Below are positions 25,290 through 33,172 of a DNA stretch of 64,000 nt, piece after piece (the first letter of the stretch is position 1; every line of letters begins with the position of its first letter). The translations under genes were made by a program, and so were the position numbers. The notes below the pieces were generated by a model. It did no database searches. It saw only the letters and a list, made by a program, of their open reading frames with translations, and was not told the DNA's origin. Source of the stretch: Terriglobia bacterium (GTDB taxonomy: Bacteria > Acidobacteriota > Terriglobia > Bryobacterales > Bryobacteraceae); NCBI GenBank assembly GCA_020073145.1, contig JAIQFS010000010.1, forward strand, positions 62,001 to 126,000, written 5' to 3'.

Positions 25290-26111
25290 TTACAGCACGT
25301 CGGCGAACCCGCGCTTCATGTGGCGGAAGAATAAGCCCCCCACCACGAAGGCAATGCCCCCATAGGCCGCGGCGATCGCTAGATCCCGGACACTCGGAAC
25401 CCGGTGGCTGAGGAGCAGGTCGCGATAGCCTCGGACCACGTAGAACAGTGGATTGGCTAAAAGCAGGAAACGTGTCCCTGGGGGAAATCGTTGGTCGCTA
25501 ATCATGATCGGTGTCAGCCAGAACCAGAAGGTCAGGATCACGCTGACCACTTGCGCGGTGTCCCGCAGGTACACATGCAATCCGGCAACGATCCAGCCAA
25601 CCCCCACCGCGAACAAGCCGATGGCCAGCATATAGAGGGGCAGCAACAGCACAAATACGCTGACTTGCTTCAACGCCACCGCAGCCGCGCCCACCAGCAG
25701 CACCAGCGCCAGGAGGTGGCTGATCAGTGTGGAAAGGAACACCGAAATCGGGATCATCTCCGCCGGAAAGATGGTCTTGGTGATCAGATTGCCCTGTTCC
25801 AACACGCTCGAGGCCGAGCGTTGCACGGTGTCGCTGAACAGCAGCCATGGGAGCATGCCGGCAAACACGAACATCGGGTAGTTTTGCGTGACTTCGGTGG
25901 GGGGCAGTGTCACCTTCAGGGCAACTTGGAACACGAAATACCAGCTCACCAGGAGCACCAGGGGATGGATCAGACCCCAGACCCACCCGATGGCGGAACC
26001 AACGAACCGCTGCTCGAAGTCCCGGCGCACCAGTTGATAGAGCAGACCGCGCTTCTCCACCAAATTACGCAGAAAGAACTTGCCAGGAAGTCGACGGGGC
26101 ACTGTTATCAT
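25290..26111 (-). CDS. ABC-2 type polysaccharide export permease (Wzm-like)
   Basis: A 273-residue inner-membrane permease with six hydrophobic segments, an N-terminal amphipathic region (LLYQLVRRDFEQRFVGSAIGWVWGLIHPL, in parts) and the ABC-2 signature near FWFWLTPIMIS and NPLFYVVRGYRDLLL. Family members export O-antigen, teichoic acid or other glycans as part of a two-gene Wzm/Wzt transporter. The ATPase gene expected right after it is missing; the downstream gene is the small charged protein. It may pair with an ATPase encoded elsewhere. The start is ATG at 26111. Confidence 0.85.
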   Translation of the reverse strand: MITVPRRLPGKFFLRNLVEKRGLLYQLVRRDFEQRFVGSAIGWVWGLIHPLVLLVSWYFVFQVALKVTLPPTEVTQNYPMFVFAGMLPWLLFSDTVQRSASSVLEQGNLITKTIFPAEMIPISVFLSTLISHLLALVLLVGAAAVALKQVSVFVLLLPLYMLAIGLFAVGVGWIVAGLHVYLRDTAQVVSVILTFWFWLTPIMISDQRFPPGTRFLLLANPLFYVVRGYRDLLLSHRVPSVRDLAIAAAYGGIAFVVGGLFFRHMKRGFADVL

Positions 26112-26146
26112 CGGATAATATCAATTCTTTCAACTAGTTGCAAGGG

Positions 26147-26175
26147 TTGACAGGGCAGTGGGAAATTGTTACAGT
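26147..26175 (+). promoter_or_regulatory. Sigma-70-type promoter for the M23 peptidase gene
   Basis: A consensus -35 TTGACA (26147-26152) is followed after 17 bases by TACAGT (26170-26175). Transcription would begin near 26182, giving a leader of about 77 bases before ATG 26259. It lies in the divergent gap with the Wzm-like gene. Confidence 0.6.
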
Positions 26176-26258
26176 CTGTAGTTCGCCGAGTATCGATCCC
26201 ACGGGGTCAACACCCGTGAGCGATTTCTGAAACCACGGGAGTCCGGGGTAGAAACAGG

Positions 26259-27143
26259 ATGAAAAAGCAGGAATACTTCGTGCTGGTGCTGGCCCACTCG
26301 TTGCACGGCCGGCTTCGGCGCATCCACGTCCCGCACCAGGCCGTGTATGCCGTGATGGCGCTGGCCCTCATCGGCAGCTTCTCGGTTTTCGGGTTTGTCG
26401 CGAGTTACGCGCGCATGGCGTGGAAGGTCGCCAACTACAACGCCCTCCGGCGCGAAGCCGATAACCTCCGGGTTCGCTATCAGAATCTGCAAAAGACCGT
26501 CAGCCAGACTAACGATCAGCTCGCCAGTCTGCAGCTTTATGCTCGCGAAGTGTCGGTTGCGTATGGGATCAAACAGAAACTGGAAGGGCCGCCCGATATC
26601 TCCGCCGAAGGTAAGCTGGTCCCCACGTTTGCCGAGAGCGTGGAGGACTACAACTTCCTCCGCAGCGTGAATTCGCTTTCCCTCCAAAGCCGGAAACAGC
26701 AGCAAGTGGTGTCGCAGCCGAGCCTGTGGCCCGTCAATGGCCGCCTGATGGGGCCGTTCGGCGAGCGCGACGACCCCTTCAATGGGGAAGGCGAGTTTCA
26801 CACCGGCGTCGACATCAGCGCCCCGGCCGGCACTCCCGTTCGAGCCACCGCCGACGGCGTGGTCAGCTTCTCCGAGTGGAGAGGGGGCTACGGGCGCCTC
26901 GTGATCGTGGATCACGGCGGCGGCATTCAGACCTACTATGCCCACCTGTCGCGGTTTCTGGCCTACGTGGGCCAAGGTGTCCGCCGTGGGGAGGCCGTGG
27001 GAATGGTCGGGAGCACCGGCCGCGTCACCGCTCCTCACCTCCACTATGAAGTCCGCATCGCCGGGGCCCCCGTCAATCCCTATCGCTATCTGTCGAAGGC
27101 GGGCGTCTACCAGCAGGCTTCCACCCCGGACTTTCCCTTTTAA
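26259..27143 (+). CDS. Membrane-anchored M23 peptidase
   Basis: A 294-residue protein: a cytoplasmic N-terminus, one TM helix (about 28-50), a coiled coil (about 60-100, LRREADNLRVRYQNLQ), a linker, and a C-terminal LytM/M23 domain (about 155-280). Zinc ligands are visible: HTGVD (His and Asp) and HLHYE (second His pair). It either cuts peptidoglycan cross-bridges or works as a division-type regulator; the intact ligands favour catalysis. The coiled coil plus LytM layout resembles NlpD/EnvC-like and acidobacterial division factors. A promoter lies 77 bases upstream. Confidence 0.88.
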   Translation: MKKQEYFVLVLAHSLHGRLRRIHVPHQAVYAVMALALIGSFSVFGFVASYARMAWKVANYNALRREADNLRVRYQNLQKTVSQTNDQLASLQLYAREVSVAYGIKQKLEGPPDISAEGKLVPTFAESVEDYNFLRSVNSLSLQSRKQQQVVSQPSLWPVNGRLMGPFGERDDPFNGEGEFHTGVDISAPAGTPVRATADGVVSFSEWRGGYGRLVIVDHGGGIQTYYAHLSRFLAYVGQGVRRGEAVGMVGSTGRVTAPHLHYEVRIAGAPVNPYRYLSKAGVYQQASTPDFPF

Positions 27144-27325
27144 GCCGGCTTGTCGGGCCGGCCAAGCTCGCCATGAGCCCTGATTCGTGGCCCTCTCGCC
27201 CCGGCAAGCCGGTGCGGGCATCGGCGGCGATCAACGGAACTTTCCGGATTCAGAAGCGATGGAGTGATTTCAATGGATGAAGCTACACGTAGGCATCGGG
27301 CGGGAAGAAACTGAAGGGAAAGGGT

Positions 27326-27359
27326 GGGGCGGCTGGCTTGGTTGACCTGGCACCGCCCC
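27326..27359 (-). terminator. Hairpin downstream of the pilin gene, possible terminator
   Basis: A 7-bp GC stem (GGGGCGG at 27326-27332, CCGCCCC at 27353-27359) with an inner GGT/ACC pair lies 20 bases beyond the pilin stop codon on the minus strand. There is no T-run, so it may stabilise the mRNA end rather than terminate alone. Confidence 0.35.
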
Positions 27360-27378
27360 GAGTGTGATTCCCACGAGG

Positions 27379-27561
27379 CTAGCTGGCGGACGAATTGGCA
27401 GCCGCGAGCTGGGTGTTGGTCACGGACCAGATGCCCTTGATGCTGTTTCCCGCGCCGATGAACAGGGCCGCGGAGGCTAGGGCCACGAACGCCATCAACA
27501 GCGTGTACTCAATCAGGTCTTGTCCTTGGTCGTCCTGCCAGAAGTTTCTGATAAATGTCAT
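27379..27561 (-). CDS. Flp/Fap-type pilin
   Basis: A 60-residue prepilin. The leader MTFIRNFWQDDQ is followed by GQDLIEYTLLMAFVALASAAL with the cleavage Glu/Tyr, and ends IKGIWSVTNTQLAAANSSAS. From residue 13 to the end it is identical to the pilin at 28896-29078. An AAGGAG site lies about 7 bases before ATG 27561; the frame upstream of it is not coding-like. The product is expected to be cleaved, inserted in the inner membrane and polymerised by a Tad-type system encoded elsewhere. Confidence 0.9.
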   Translation of the reverse strand: MTFIRNFWQDDQGQDLIEYTLLMAFVALASAALFIGAGNSIKGIWSVTNTQLAAANSSAS

Positions 27562-27658
27562 TGATCTGCTCCTTGGAGGGTTTGAGTTAGTGTTGAAATC
27601 GACAGCCCTTCGCCGGTCTTTGTGCCCACAGTTCACTGTTCGATTCAACGTACTAGAA

Positions 27659-27685
27659 CTTATAGCACGTTTATCTGATGTGCAA
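27659..27685 (-). promoter_or_regulatory. Possible promoter of the pilin gene
   Basis: On the minus strand, TTGCAC (27680-27685) and TATAAG (27659-27664) are 15 bases apart, a slightly short spacing. The start would lie near 27652, giving a leader of about 90 bases to ATG 27561. This is a weak call. Confidence 0.35.
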
Positions 27686-27799
27686 CAGTTGTTGGTGGTA
27701 GAGTGAATGGGGCTAACTTCGGTTAACCGAGGACTACCGTGCAGCCCAAGAAGCTGCTCTCCCAAGCTTCTCCTCTTTCACGGTACGCTAGACAGAGCG

Positions 27800-28576
27800 A
27801 TGCGAATTCTGGTGGTGGTGGCGGTCTTGTCGGCAGCGGCCTGCGGGCCTGTCTCCCAGGCTAGCGGTATTCCGGAGTATGGCTATCAGGTCGTCCATGC
27901 GTATCCCCACGATCCCGACGCGTTTACCCAGGGCCTGTTCTATCTCAATGGGTTCCTGTATGAGGGTACCGGACTGAATGGCCGATCCTCCATCCGCAAG
28001 GTGCGCCTCGAAACCGGAGAGGTCCTCGACAAGCGAGACCTGCCGGAACAGTACTTCGGAGAGGGCATCATCAACTGGAAGGATCGTCTGCTGGAGATCA
28101 CCTGGCAGACCCAGGCCGGCTTTGTCTATAACCTCGCTAGCTTCGACCTAAAGCGCCAGTTTACCTATCCCGGAGAGGGCTGGGGCCTTACCCAGGATGG
28201 CAACCGCATCATCATGAGTGACGGCACGGCTGATCTTCGTTTCTGGAATCCCGAGACGCTTCAGGAGACCGGCCGCCTGCGAGTCACCGACGACGGACGT
28301 CCCGTCACCGAGATCAACGAGTTGGAATGGGTCAACGGTGAGATCTACGCCAACATCTGGCAGACCGACCGTATCGCGCGCATTGATCCGGCATCCGGCA
28401 AAGTGGTCGGCTGGATTGATTTGACGGGAATCCTCGGCCCCGAGGATCGCCTCCGCCAGGTGGATGTTCTCAACGGGATCGCCTTTGACGCCCAAAGCGG
28501 CCGGTTATTCGTAACCGGTAAACTCTGGCCCAAGCTCTTCGAGATTCGCCTCGTGAAGAAAGCACCTTCGCCGTAG
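27800..28576 (+). CDS. Glutaminyl-peptide cyclotransferase (beta-propeller type)
   Basis: A 258-residue exported protein of the plant/bacterial glutamine cyclotransferase family. It shows the family's repeated blades: HAYPHDPDAFTQGLFY, LYEGTGLNGRSSIRK, LTWQ-like ITWQTQAG, EGWGLTQDG, the INELEWVNGEIYANIWQTDRIARIDP block in parts, and DVLNGIAFD near the end with FVTGKLWP. It converts N-terminal Gln of exported peptides to pyroglutamate. ATG 27800 starts a signal peptide with a possible lipobox (SAAAC at 14-18). The frame is open for 93 bases upstream without homology. Confidence 0.9.
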   Translation: MRILVVVAVLSAAACGPVSQASGIPEYGYQVVHAYPHDPDAFTQGLFYLNGFLYEGTGLNGRSSIRKVRLETGEVLDKRDLPEQYFGEGIINWKDRLLEITWQTQAGFVYNLASFDLKRQFTYPGEGWGLTQDGNRIIMSDGTADLRFWNPETLQETGRLRVTDDGRPVTEINELEWVNGEIYANIWQTDRIARIDPASGKVVGWIDLTGILGPEDRLRQVDVLNGIAFDAQSGRLFVTGKLWPKLFEIRLVKKAPSP

Positions 28577-28895
28577 CGGGCCAGAACCGAATCAACGGAA
28601 GAAGGCCGTACGCGATCACTGCCGGCTAACCAGAGTTCTCAATGGTCGGTCGTATTTTTTCGTAGCTACAGATATGATACGGTTCTCGTTATCAGGTGGA
28701 TAGCCTAGTCCGCGGAGGGAAAGAAAGAGCCGGTAGTGGGTGGTCCAAACCCACTACCTTGAGGGAGAAGGCGCCAAGAAAGAGCGCCGTGTCTCGGCCG
28801 TCACCGAGGCGATCATTCAACACTATCTGAGCAACGAAACGTCACGTCCTATGGACGTCGCCGCTTGACACACCCCCTGACTAATCAGCAAGGTC
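28577..28895 (+). other. 319-base gene-free region with a series of hairpins (candidate structured RNA)
   Basis: No open frame here looks coding. Between 28732 and 28858 four inverted repeats follow one another: GGTAGTGGGT/ACCCACTACC (28732-28741 with 28749-28758), GGCGC/GCGCC (28770-28774 with 28784-28788), CTCGG/CCGAG (28793-28797 with 28804-28808), and ACGTCC/GGACGT (28844-28849 with 28853-28858). A TATGAT at 28673-28678 could be a -10 element, with a poor -35. The decamer AAGAAAGAGC occurs twice. I infer a small RNA or a complex 3' region; strand is a guess, and no known RNA class is recognised. Confidence 0.4.
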
Positions 28896-29078
28896 TTAGC
28901 TGGCTGACGAATTCGCGGCCGCGAGCTGGGTATTGGTGACGGACCAGATGCCTTTAATGCTGTTGCCGGCGCCAATGAACAGAGCCGCCGAAGCCAGGGC
29001 CACGAAGGCCATGAGCAGCGTGTATTCGATCAGATCCTGTCCCTGTTCGTCCCGAAAAAAGTTGGTGAAATACGTCAT
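28896..29078 (-). CDS. Flp/Fap-type pilin, twin of 27379-27561
   Basis: A 60-residue prepilin with leader MTYFTNFFRDEQ and then the same 48 residues (GQDLIEYTLL... to AAANSSAS) as the pilin at 27379-27561. Across those 48 codons I count more than 20 base differences, all silent. An AGGAG site precedes ATG 29078. The region upstream carries a perfect 19-bp palindrome at 29140-29158. Like the other pilins, it is separated from any Tad assembly gene. Confidence 0.9.
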   Translation of the reverse strand: MTYFTNFFRDEQGQDLIEYTLLMAFVALASAALFIGAGNSIKGIWSVTNTQLAAANSSAS

Positions 29079-29139
29079 GGTGTTTGCTCCTAAAAATTGA
29101 ATTGGTTGTCTCTTACCACCTATGCCCACTTCCGGATCC

Positions 29140-29158
29140 CGTGACCGATTCGGTCACG
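29140..29158. promoter_or_regulatory. Perfect 19-bp palindrome upstream of a pilin gene
   Basis: CGTGACCGA (29140-29148), a central T, and TCGGTCACG (29150-29158) form a perfect inverted repeat 62 bases before the pilin start codon. Its symmetry and place fit an operator for a dimeric regulator, or a leader hairpin. It is not present upstream of the twin pilin gene. Confidence 0.4.
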
Positions 29159-29313
29159 ATCTGCATACTTTCAGTACTTTTAGCATAGGAAGCCCCTCAA
29201 TAACAGTTCCTACAGGCCACTAGCCCTCTGTTACCGATAGTTATCAAACCGCTTATAAGTGGTATTGGTTTCTTCGCTGGAATGCGTGTTCACCAACTTC
29301 CACGGGCCGAAAT

Positions 29314-29337
29314 ATCGCTGCCGAAGACGGCAGCGAT
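29314..29337 (-). terminator. Hairpin downstream of hpnE, possible terminator
   Basis: A perfect 10-bp stem (ATCGCTGCCG with CGGCAGCGAT) with a 4-base loop lies about 43 bases after the hpnE stop on the minus strand. It is followed by only three or four T residues, so termination strength is uncertain. Confidence 0.5.
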
Positions 29338-29379
29338 CGGACTCGGGGGAGCAGCCGGCGGCGTCGAAGCCCGAACGAT

Positions 29380-30681
29380 TCAGGCCACGTCCGGAAGAAG
29401 GAATGTGGAAGGCTTCCCAGCCGCCCGCGCCACGGCTTCGGCCGCGGCGTATCCGCTCCGCACCGCGCCTTCCATGGTGGCCGGCCAGCCGGTGCGGGTC
29501 CAGTCTCCCGCTAGAAAAACGTTCGGGATCCCGCACACCGGATCCGGACGCAGCGCATCGGTCTCGGGGGCCGCCGAAAATGTGGCCCGCTGCTCCTTCA
29601 CCACGTGCGCCTTCACCAGGTGAGCCTCTCGCACCCGCGGGAAGAACAGCCGCAGGTCGCCCACCGCAATATCGATGATCTCGTTCCGCGACAGATTCGT
29701 GAGATCGCGCGACGCGCTGACCACTAGTTGCAGATAGCGCCCTCCATTCTTGTTGAACATCCATTGAATGGTCCGGTCCAGCAGCGTGGCGTGCGGCAGC
29801 GTGGTGATTTCGCGGTCGAACCATAGGTGCACCCCGGTAATGGGCGAATGGCTGAACGGCGGCGCCGGCAGGCCCAGACTTTCCAGGCGCTCGAAAGGAA
29901 CCGCGCATACGTAGTGATCCGCCGCATGCAGCCGGCCTCCCACCGTAAAGCCCGCCCCCGTGATCCGCTCCACCGGGCAACGAAAGTGGATGCTGACCCT
30001 GCCGAGACGCTGCCACGCCTCGGCCGAATACAGATCCCCCAGCGGCACCGCGGGCACGCCCATCTCATAGGAATCGGCCCGCGACAGAAAACTCAGCCAG
30101 AAGACTTGAAACCCATGGCGCGCGGCCATGCGGTCCAGATCTTCATTGACCGCGCTGACCAGGACCTGCCGCCAGAAGCGATCGATCGCCCGCGGTGTTT
30201 GGCGCTTTTGCAGCAGCCAGTCCAGCATGCTGATTCGGTCCAGATCCGTGCGCCGCGTGCGCTCGCGCCGCAGCGCCGCCAGGGCGCAGACGATACCGAT
30301 CTTGTCCGCGCGCCCCAGACACTTCATTCGCAGGAATGCGCCCGTAAAATGAAGCGGCGCGGGCAGCCGGCCCCGCCGAAAAATGGAGATCCGGCCTCCC
30401 GGCTCGATGAAGTAGAACTCGCGGTAAAACCGAATGCGGTCGCGGATTCCCAACCGCTCGTAAAAATCCAGCAGGTTGACGCAGCAGCGCAGCAGGATGT
30501 GCTGGCAGTTGTCGATGGTTTCCGCCTCTTCGTCCGGCGACCCCGGCACCGGATAGGACGTTGCCCGGCCGCCCAGGTAGGCCCGAGATTCGAACAGCTC
30601 CACCTCGAACCCGGCGCCGCCCAGCGCCGCGGCTGCCGCCATCCCCGCCAGCCCGCCTCCTGCAATCAGAACCTTCGGCAT
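29380..30681 (-). CDS. hpnE: Hydroxysqualene dehydroxylase (squalene-associated FAD desaturase)
   Basis: A 433-residue FAD enzyme. The N-terminal dinucleotide fold reads VLIAGGGLAGMAAAAALGGAGFEVELFES (in adjoining parts), followed by GGRATSYPVPGS, the amine-oxidase/desaturase signature. Family-specific blocks are DNCQHILLRCC, SVNEDL-like SAVNEDLDRM, and the C-terminal VFLAGDWTRTGWPATMEGAVRSGYAAAE split over motifs. HpnE reduces hydroxysqualene to squalene for hopanoids, after HpnD and HpnC. Those partners are not adjacent, unlike the usual hpnCDE cluster. ATG 30681 is preferred over a TTG one codon earlier. The upstream neighbour is an M1 aminopeptidase 57 bases away on the same strand. Confidence 0.88.
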   Translation of the reverse strand: MPKVLIAGGGLAGMAAAAALGGAGFEVELFESRAYLGGRATSYPVPGSPDEEAETIDNCQHILLRCCVNLLDFYERLGIRDRIRFYREFYFIEPGGRISIFRRGRLPAPLHFTGAFLRMKCLGRADKIGIVCALAALRRERTRRTDLDRISMLDWLLQKRQTPRAIDRFWRQVLVSAVNEDLDRMAARHGFQVFWLSFLSRADSYEMGVPAVPLGDLYSAEAWQRLGRVSIHFRCPVERITGAGFTVGGRLHAADHYVCAVPFERLESLGLPAPPFSHSPITGVHLWFDREITTLPHATLLDRTIQWMFNKNGGRYLQLVVSASRDLTNLSRNEIIDIAVGDLRLFFPRVREAHLVKAHVVKEQRATFSAAPETDALRPDPVCGIPNVFLAGDWTRTGWPATMEGAVRSGYAAAEAVARAAGKPSTFLLPDVA

Positions 30682-30738
30682 CAATCCGCCAGTATGTCAC
30701 GGACGGAGCTTGCCGTCGCGTAAATTCACTCCCGCCGC

Positions 30739-32433
30739 TCAGGCGCCTCCCACCAGAGCGTCGATGGTGGTCTGCGCGATCGGATGATAGCCGGCTCGCG
30801 CGCTCTGATAAATCCGGCGCGCCCGCTCCTTCCCTGCCGGAGTCTTCATCAGTTCCGTGTACAACGGCTTCAGAAATTTTCGTCGCCCTACGGTCTTGAG
30901 GAATTCCTCCATCCGGGGAAATGCCGGTTCGTATCCCGAGCGGACTGCCATGAGCAGCCATTGATGCAGAATCTCCGAGTTGGTGGCGTCCGTGAGATGA
31001 AACTCCCGGTCCAGCCGCGCCTGATCGGGCGTGTCAAGCGTCCGCAGAAAATGCAGCCAGAGCTGCGTGCTCCAACCGCTGGTATCGATCGCCTGACCTT
31101 GCTGCCATCGGGCCGCCGCGGCCTCGATGCGTTGAAACGCGTCGGAGCGCGGCTCGGCGGCGTCCAACGGGACGCCCGGCCGGTAGATCCATTCATCCAG
31201 CGCGGTCGTCACCGGCAGTTCCCTCCGCAAGTAGTCTAAGAAATCGGCCGTGGTGATGCTCTGGAATGCGAAGTGGTCGAAGTAGGAACGCAGAAACGCG
31301 TCGAACCGGTCTCTTCCCACCTCCCGCTCGATGGTGCGCAGCAGCAGCGCGCCTTTCTCGTACGGAACCAGCGTGCATCCGTCATCCGGATCGCGGCCCG
31401 TCAATTCCAGGTGCAGCACGCGGTCGGGTTCCGGCAGGCCCGCCATTTCCCGGTCCAGCTCCCGCCGCCCCAGCACCGCTTCCATCTCCTCCCGATCCTG
31501 CCCGTAGACTTTCTCCAGAATGCGCCGCTCCAGATAGACGGTGAAGCCTTCGTTCAGCCAGAAGTCGCTCCAGGTCGCATTGGTCACAAGGTTCCCGGAC
31601 CAGGAGTGCGCCAGCTCGTGCGCCACCAGCGACACCAGGCTCTTGTCACCAGCCAGGATGGTGGGCGTCGCGAAGGTGAGGCACGGGTTTTCCATGCCGC
31701 CAAATGGAAAGCTGGGAGGCAACACGAGTAGATCGTAGCGGCCCCATCGGTACGGACCATACATTCCTTCCACCGCGCGGACCATGGCCTCCGTGTCGGC
31801 AAACTCGCGCGCCGCCGTGTCGATGAGCTCCGCCTCGGCGAAAACGCCGCACCGCTCCCCCAGCGGCTTGAATTCCAATGCTCCCGCCGCCAGCGCGATC
31901 AAATACGATGGCACCGGCCGCTGCATCCGGAAGTGTTCCCCCGCCCGCTCCGCCGCCATCACCGCGTGTAGGCCGGCTGGCGCACGCACCCGCCCTTGAA
32001 ACGTCACCCGGACTCCCGGCGTGTCCTGCAGCGGAATCCAACTGCGCGCATGAATGGCCTGCGACTGCGTATAGAGAAACGGATACCGTTTGCCGGCGGT
32101 CTGCGCCGGGTCGAGCCATTGCAGGCCGGAAGCATCCGGCGAAGTGGAATACCGCACCCGTACCCACGAACATCCCTGCGCCAGTTGGATGCGCAGCGGC
32201 GCGCCCAGAATCGCGTCCCGCGCGCCCAGCTCAAACCCCGCCGCGTTCTCCACCGAGTGAATCTCCAGGTCGCGCGTGTCCAGCACCAGCTCCGGCTCCG
32301 TCGTGGCGTCAAACCGCAAGGTTACCGAGCCCTCTAGAATCTTTCGGTCAAAGCGCACGTCGAGATTTAATTCGAGATGGCGCACGCGAATTCGTTCGGG
32401 TTGAGACCAGGAGTGGACATCCATGACTTCCAT
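30739..32433 (-). CDS. M1-family zinc aminopeptidase
   Basis: A 564-residue cytosolic-looking metallopeptidase without a signal peptide. An N-terminal beta domain (1-195) is followed by the catalytic domain with FGGMENP (about 244, substrate-binding GxMEN), HELAHSW (about 272, zinc ligands and catalytic Glu) and NEGFTVYLE (about 295, third ligand). A C-terminal helical part (about 430-564) resembles leukotriene-A4-hydrolase/ColAP-type members, shorter than PepN. It removes N-terminal residues from peptides. It is upstream of hpnE on the same strand, probably by chance. Confidence 0.9.
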   Translation of the reverse strand: MEVMDVHSWSQPERIRVRHLELNLDVRFDRKILEGSVTLRFDATTEPELVLDTRDLEIHSVENAAGFELGARDAILGAPLRIQLAQGCSWVRVRYSTSPDASGLQWLDPAQTAGKRYPFLYTQSQAIHARSWIPLQDTPGVRVTFQGRVRAPAGLHAVMAAERAGEHFRMQRPVPSYLIALAAGALEFKPLGERCGVFAEAELIDTAAREFADTEAMVRAVEGMYGPYRWGRYDLLVLPPSFPFGGMENPCLTFATPTILAGDKSLVSLVAHELAHSWSGNLVTNATWSDFWLNEGFTVYLERRILEKVYGQDREEMEAVLGRRELDREMAGLPEPDRVLHLELTGRDPDDGCTLVPYEKGALLLRTIEREVGRDRFDAFLRSYFDHFAFQSITTADFLDYLRRELPVTTALDEWIYRPGVPLDAAEPRSDAFQRIEAAAARWQQGQAIDTSGWSTQLWLHFLRTLDTPDQARLDREFHLTDATNSEILHQWLLMAVRSGYEPAFPRMEEFLKTVGRRKFLKPLYTELMKTPAGKERARRIYQSARAGYHPIAQTTIDALVGGA

Positions 32434-32500
32434 GGTAGAATCATTGCTTCCCTCCTCCTAGTACTCAGAGACAAGGATTTTTCGAAGTAGCCAAATTGCC

Positions 32501-32884
32501 ATGCAGAATCAGGGATCGAAGAGAATCCTGGCGGTCGTCAGCGATCTGTTCTTCTCGGTGAAGCTCTCCGAAGCCGCCAAGCGCGCCAGCCTCGTGCTGG
32601 AGTTCGTTAAGGAGGGTCCGTCGGTCATCGAGAAGGCCCACCACGAAAAACCCGCGCTGATTATTTTCGATCTCAACTTCGAAAGCGTGGAGCCGCTCAA
32701 CTTGATCACCCGGCTGAAGGGAGCGCCGGAAACCAAGGGCATCAACCTCATCGGCTATCTCTCACACATTCAGGCCGAACTCAAGCAGAGCGCCCAGGAA
32801 GCCGGTTGCGATATGGTGATGGCGCGCTCGGCGTTTTCGCAGAACCTGCCGCAGATCTTCAAGCGCTACTCGGGCATCGGATAG
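32501..32884 (+). CDS. Degenerate receiver-domain protein
   Basis: A 127-residue single-domain protein with the response-regulator fold pattern: ILAVVSDLFFSVKLSEAAKRA in parts, then ALIIFDLNFESVEPLNLITRLK, where the Asp of FDLN sits at the phosphoacceptor place. The usual acidic pair at the end of strand 1 is reduced to one Asp (VVSD), and the conserved Lys of the last strand is missing (VMARSAF). It is therefore likely a pseudo-receiver working without normal phosphotransfer. It is divergent from the aminopeptidase gene; no kinase is nearby. Confidence 0.65.
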   Translation: MQNQGSKRILAVVSDLFFSVKLSEAAKRASLVLEFVKEGPSVIEKAHHEKPALIIFDLNFESVEPLNLITRLKGAPETKGINLIGYLSHIQAELKQSAQEAGCDMVMARSAFSQNLPQIFKRYSGIG

Positions 32885-32890
32885 ACGGGG

Positions 32891-33160
32891 TCAGGTGATC
32901 TTCCCCGCCATGATTTCATCCACGTAACACCAGATCCAATCCTCCCCGGGCTCGATCGAACGAATGAGGGCGTGCTTCGTCGCGTGGAAGTGCTTGGTCG
33001 CATGCTTGTTCTTCGAAGAGTCGCAGCAACCCACCTTGCCGCAGAACAGGCACAGCCGCAGGTGAACCCAGGTGTCGCCGGTCTTGACGCACTCTTCACA
33101 GACCTGCTTGCTGGTCCGCAGAATCTTGATCTGATCCTGGTGTTTACACTTTGCAGCCAT
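32891..33160 (-). CDS. UBP-type zinc-finger protein
   Basis: An 89-residue protein that is essentially one ZnF-UBP domain: CxxC in QVCEECVKTGDTWVHLRLCLFCGKVGCCDSSKNKHATKHFHATKH (in parts), giving the Cys and His ligands, followed by WIWCYVDE. In eukaryotes this fold binds ubiquitin C-termini; bacterial stand-alone copies are of unknown role. It converges with the pseudo-receiver gene and lies 12 bases after the DUF5996 gene stop on the same strand. Confidence 0.85.
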   Translation of the reverse strand: MAAKCKHQDQIKILRTSKQVCEECVKTGDTWVHLRLCLFCGKVGCCDSSKNKHATKHFHATKHALIRSIEPGEDWIWCYVDEIMAGKIT

Positions 33161-33172
33161 GAGATCCTCCGA

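Larger units (their letters stand above)
29079..29379 (-). other. 301-base gap between pilin and hpnE
   Basis: No coding frame is convincing. The part nearest the pilin should hold its promoter and leader and includes the 29140-29158 palindrome. The part nearest hpnE contains the hairpin at 29314-29337. Nothing else is recognised. Confidence 0.5.
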
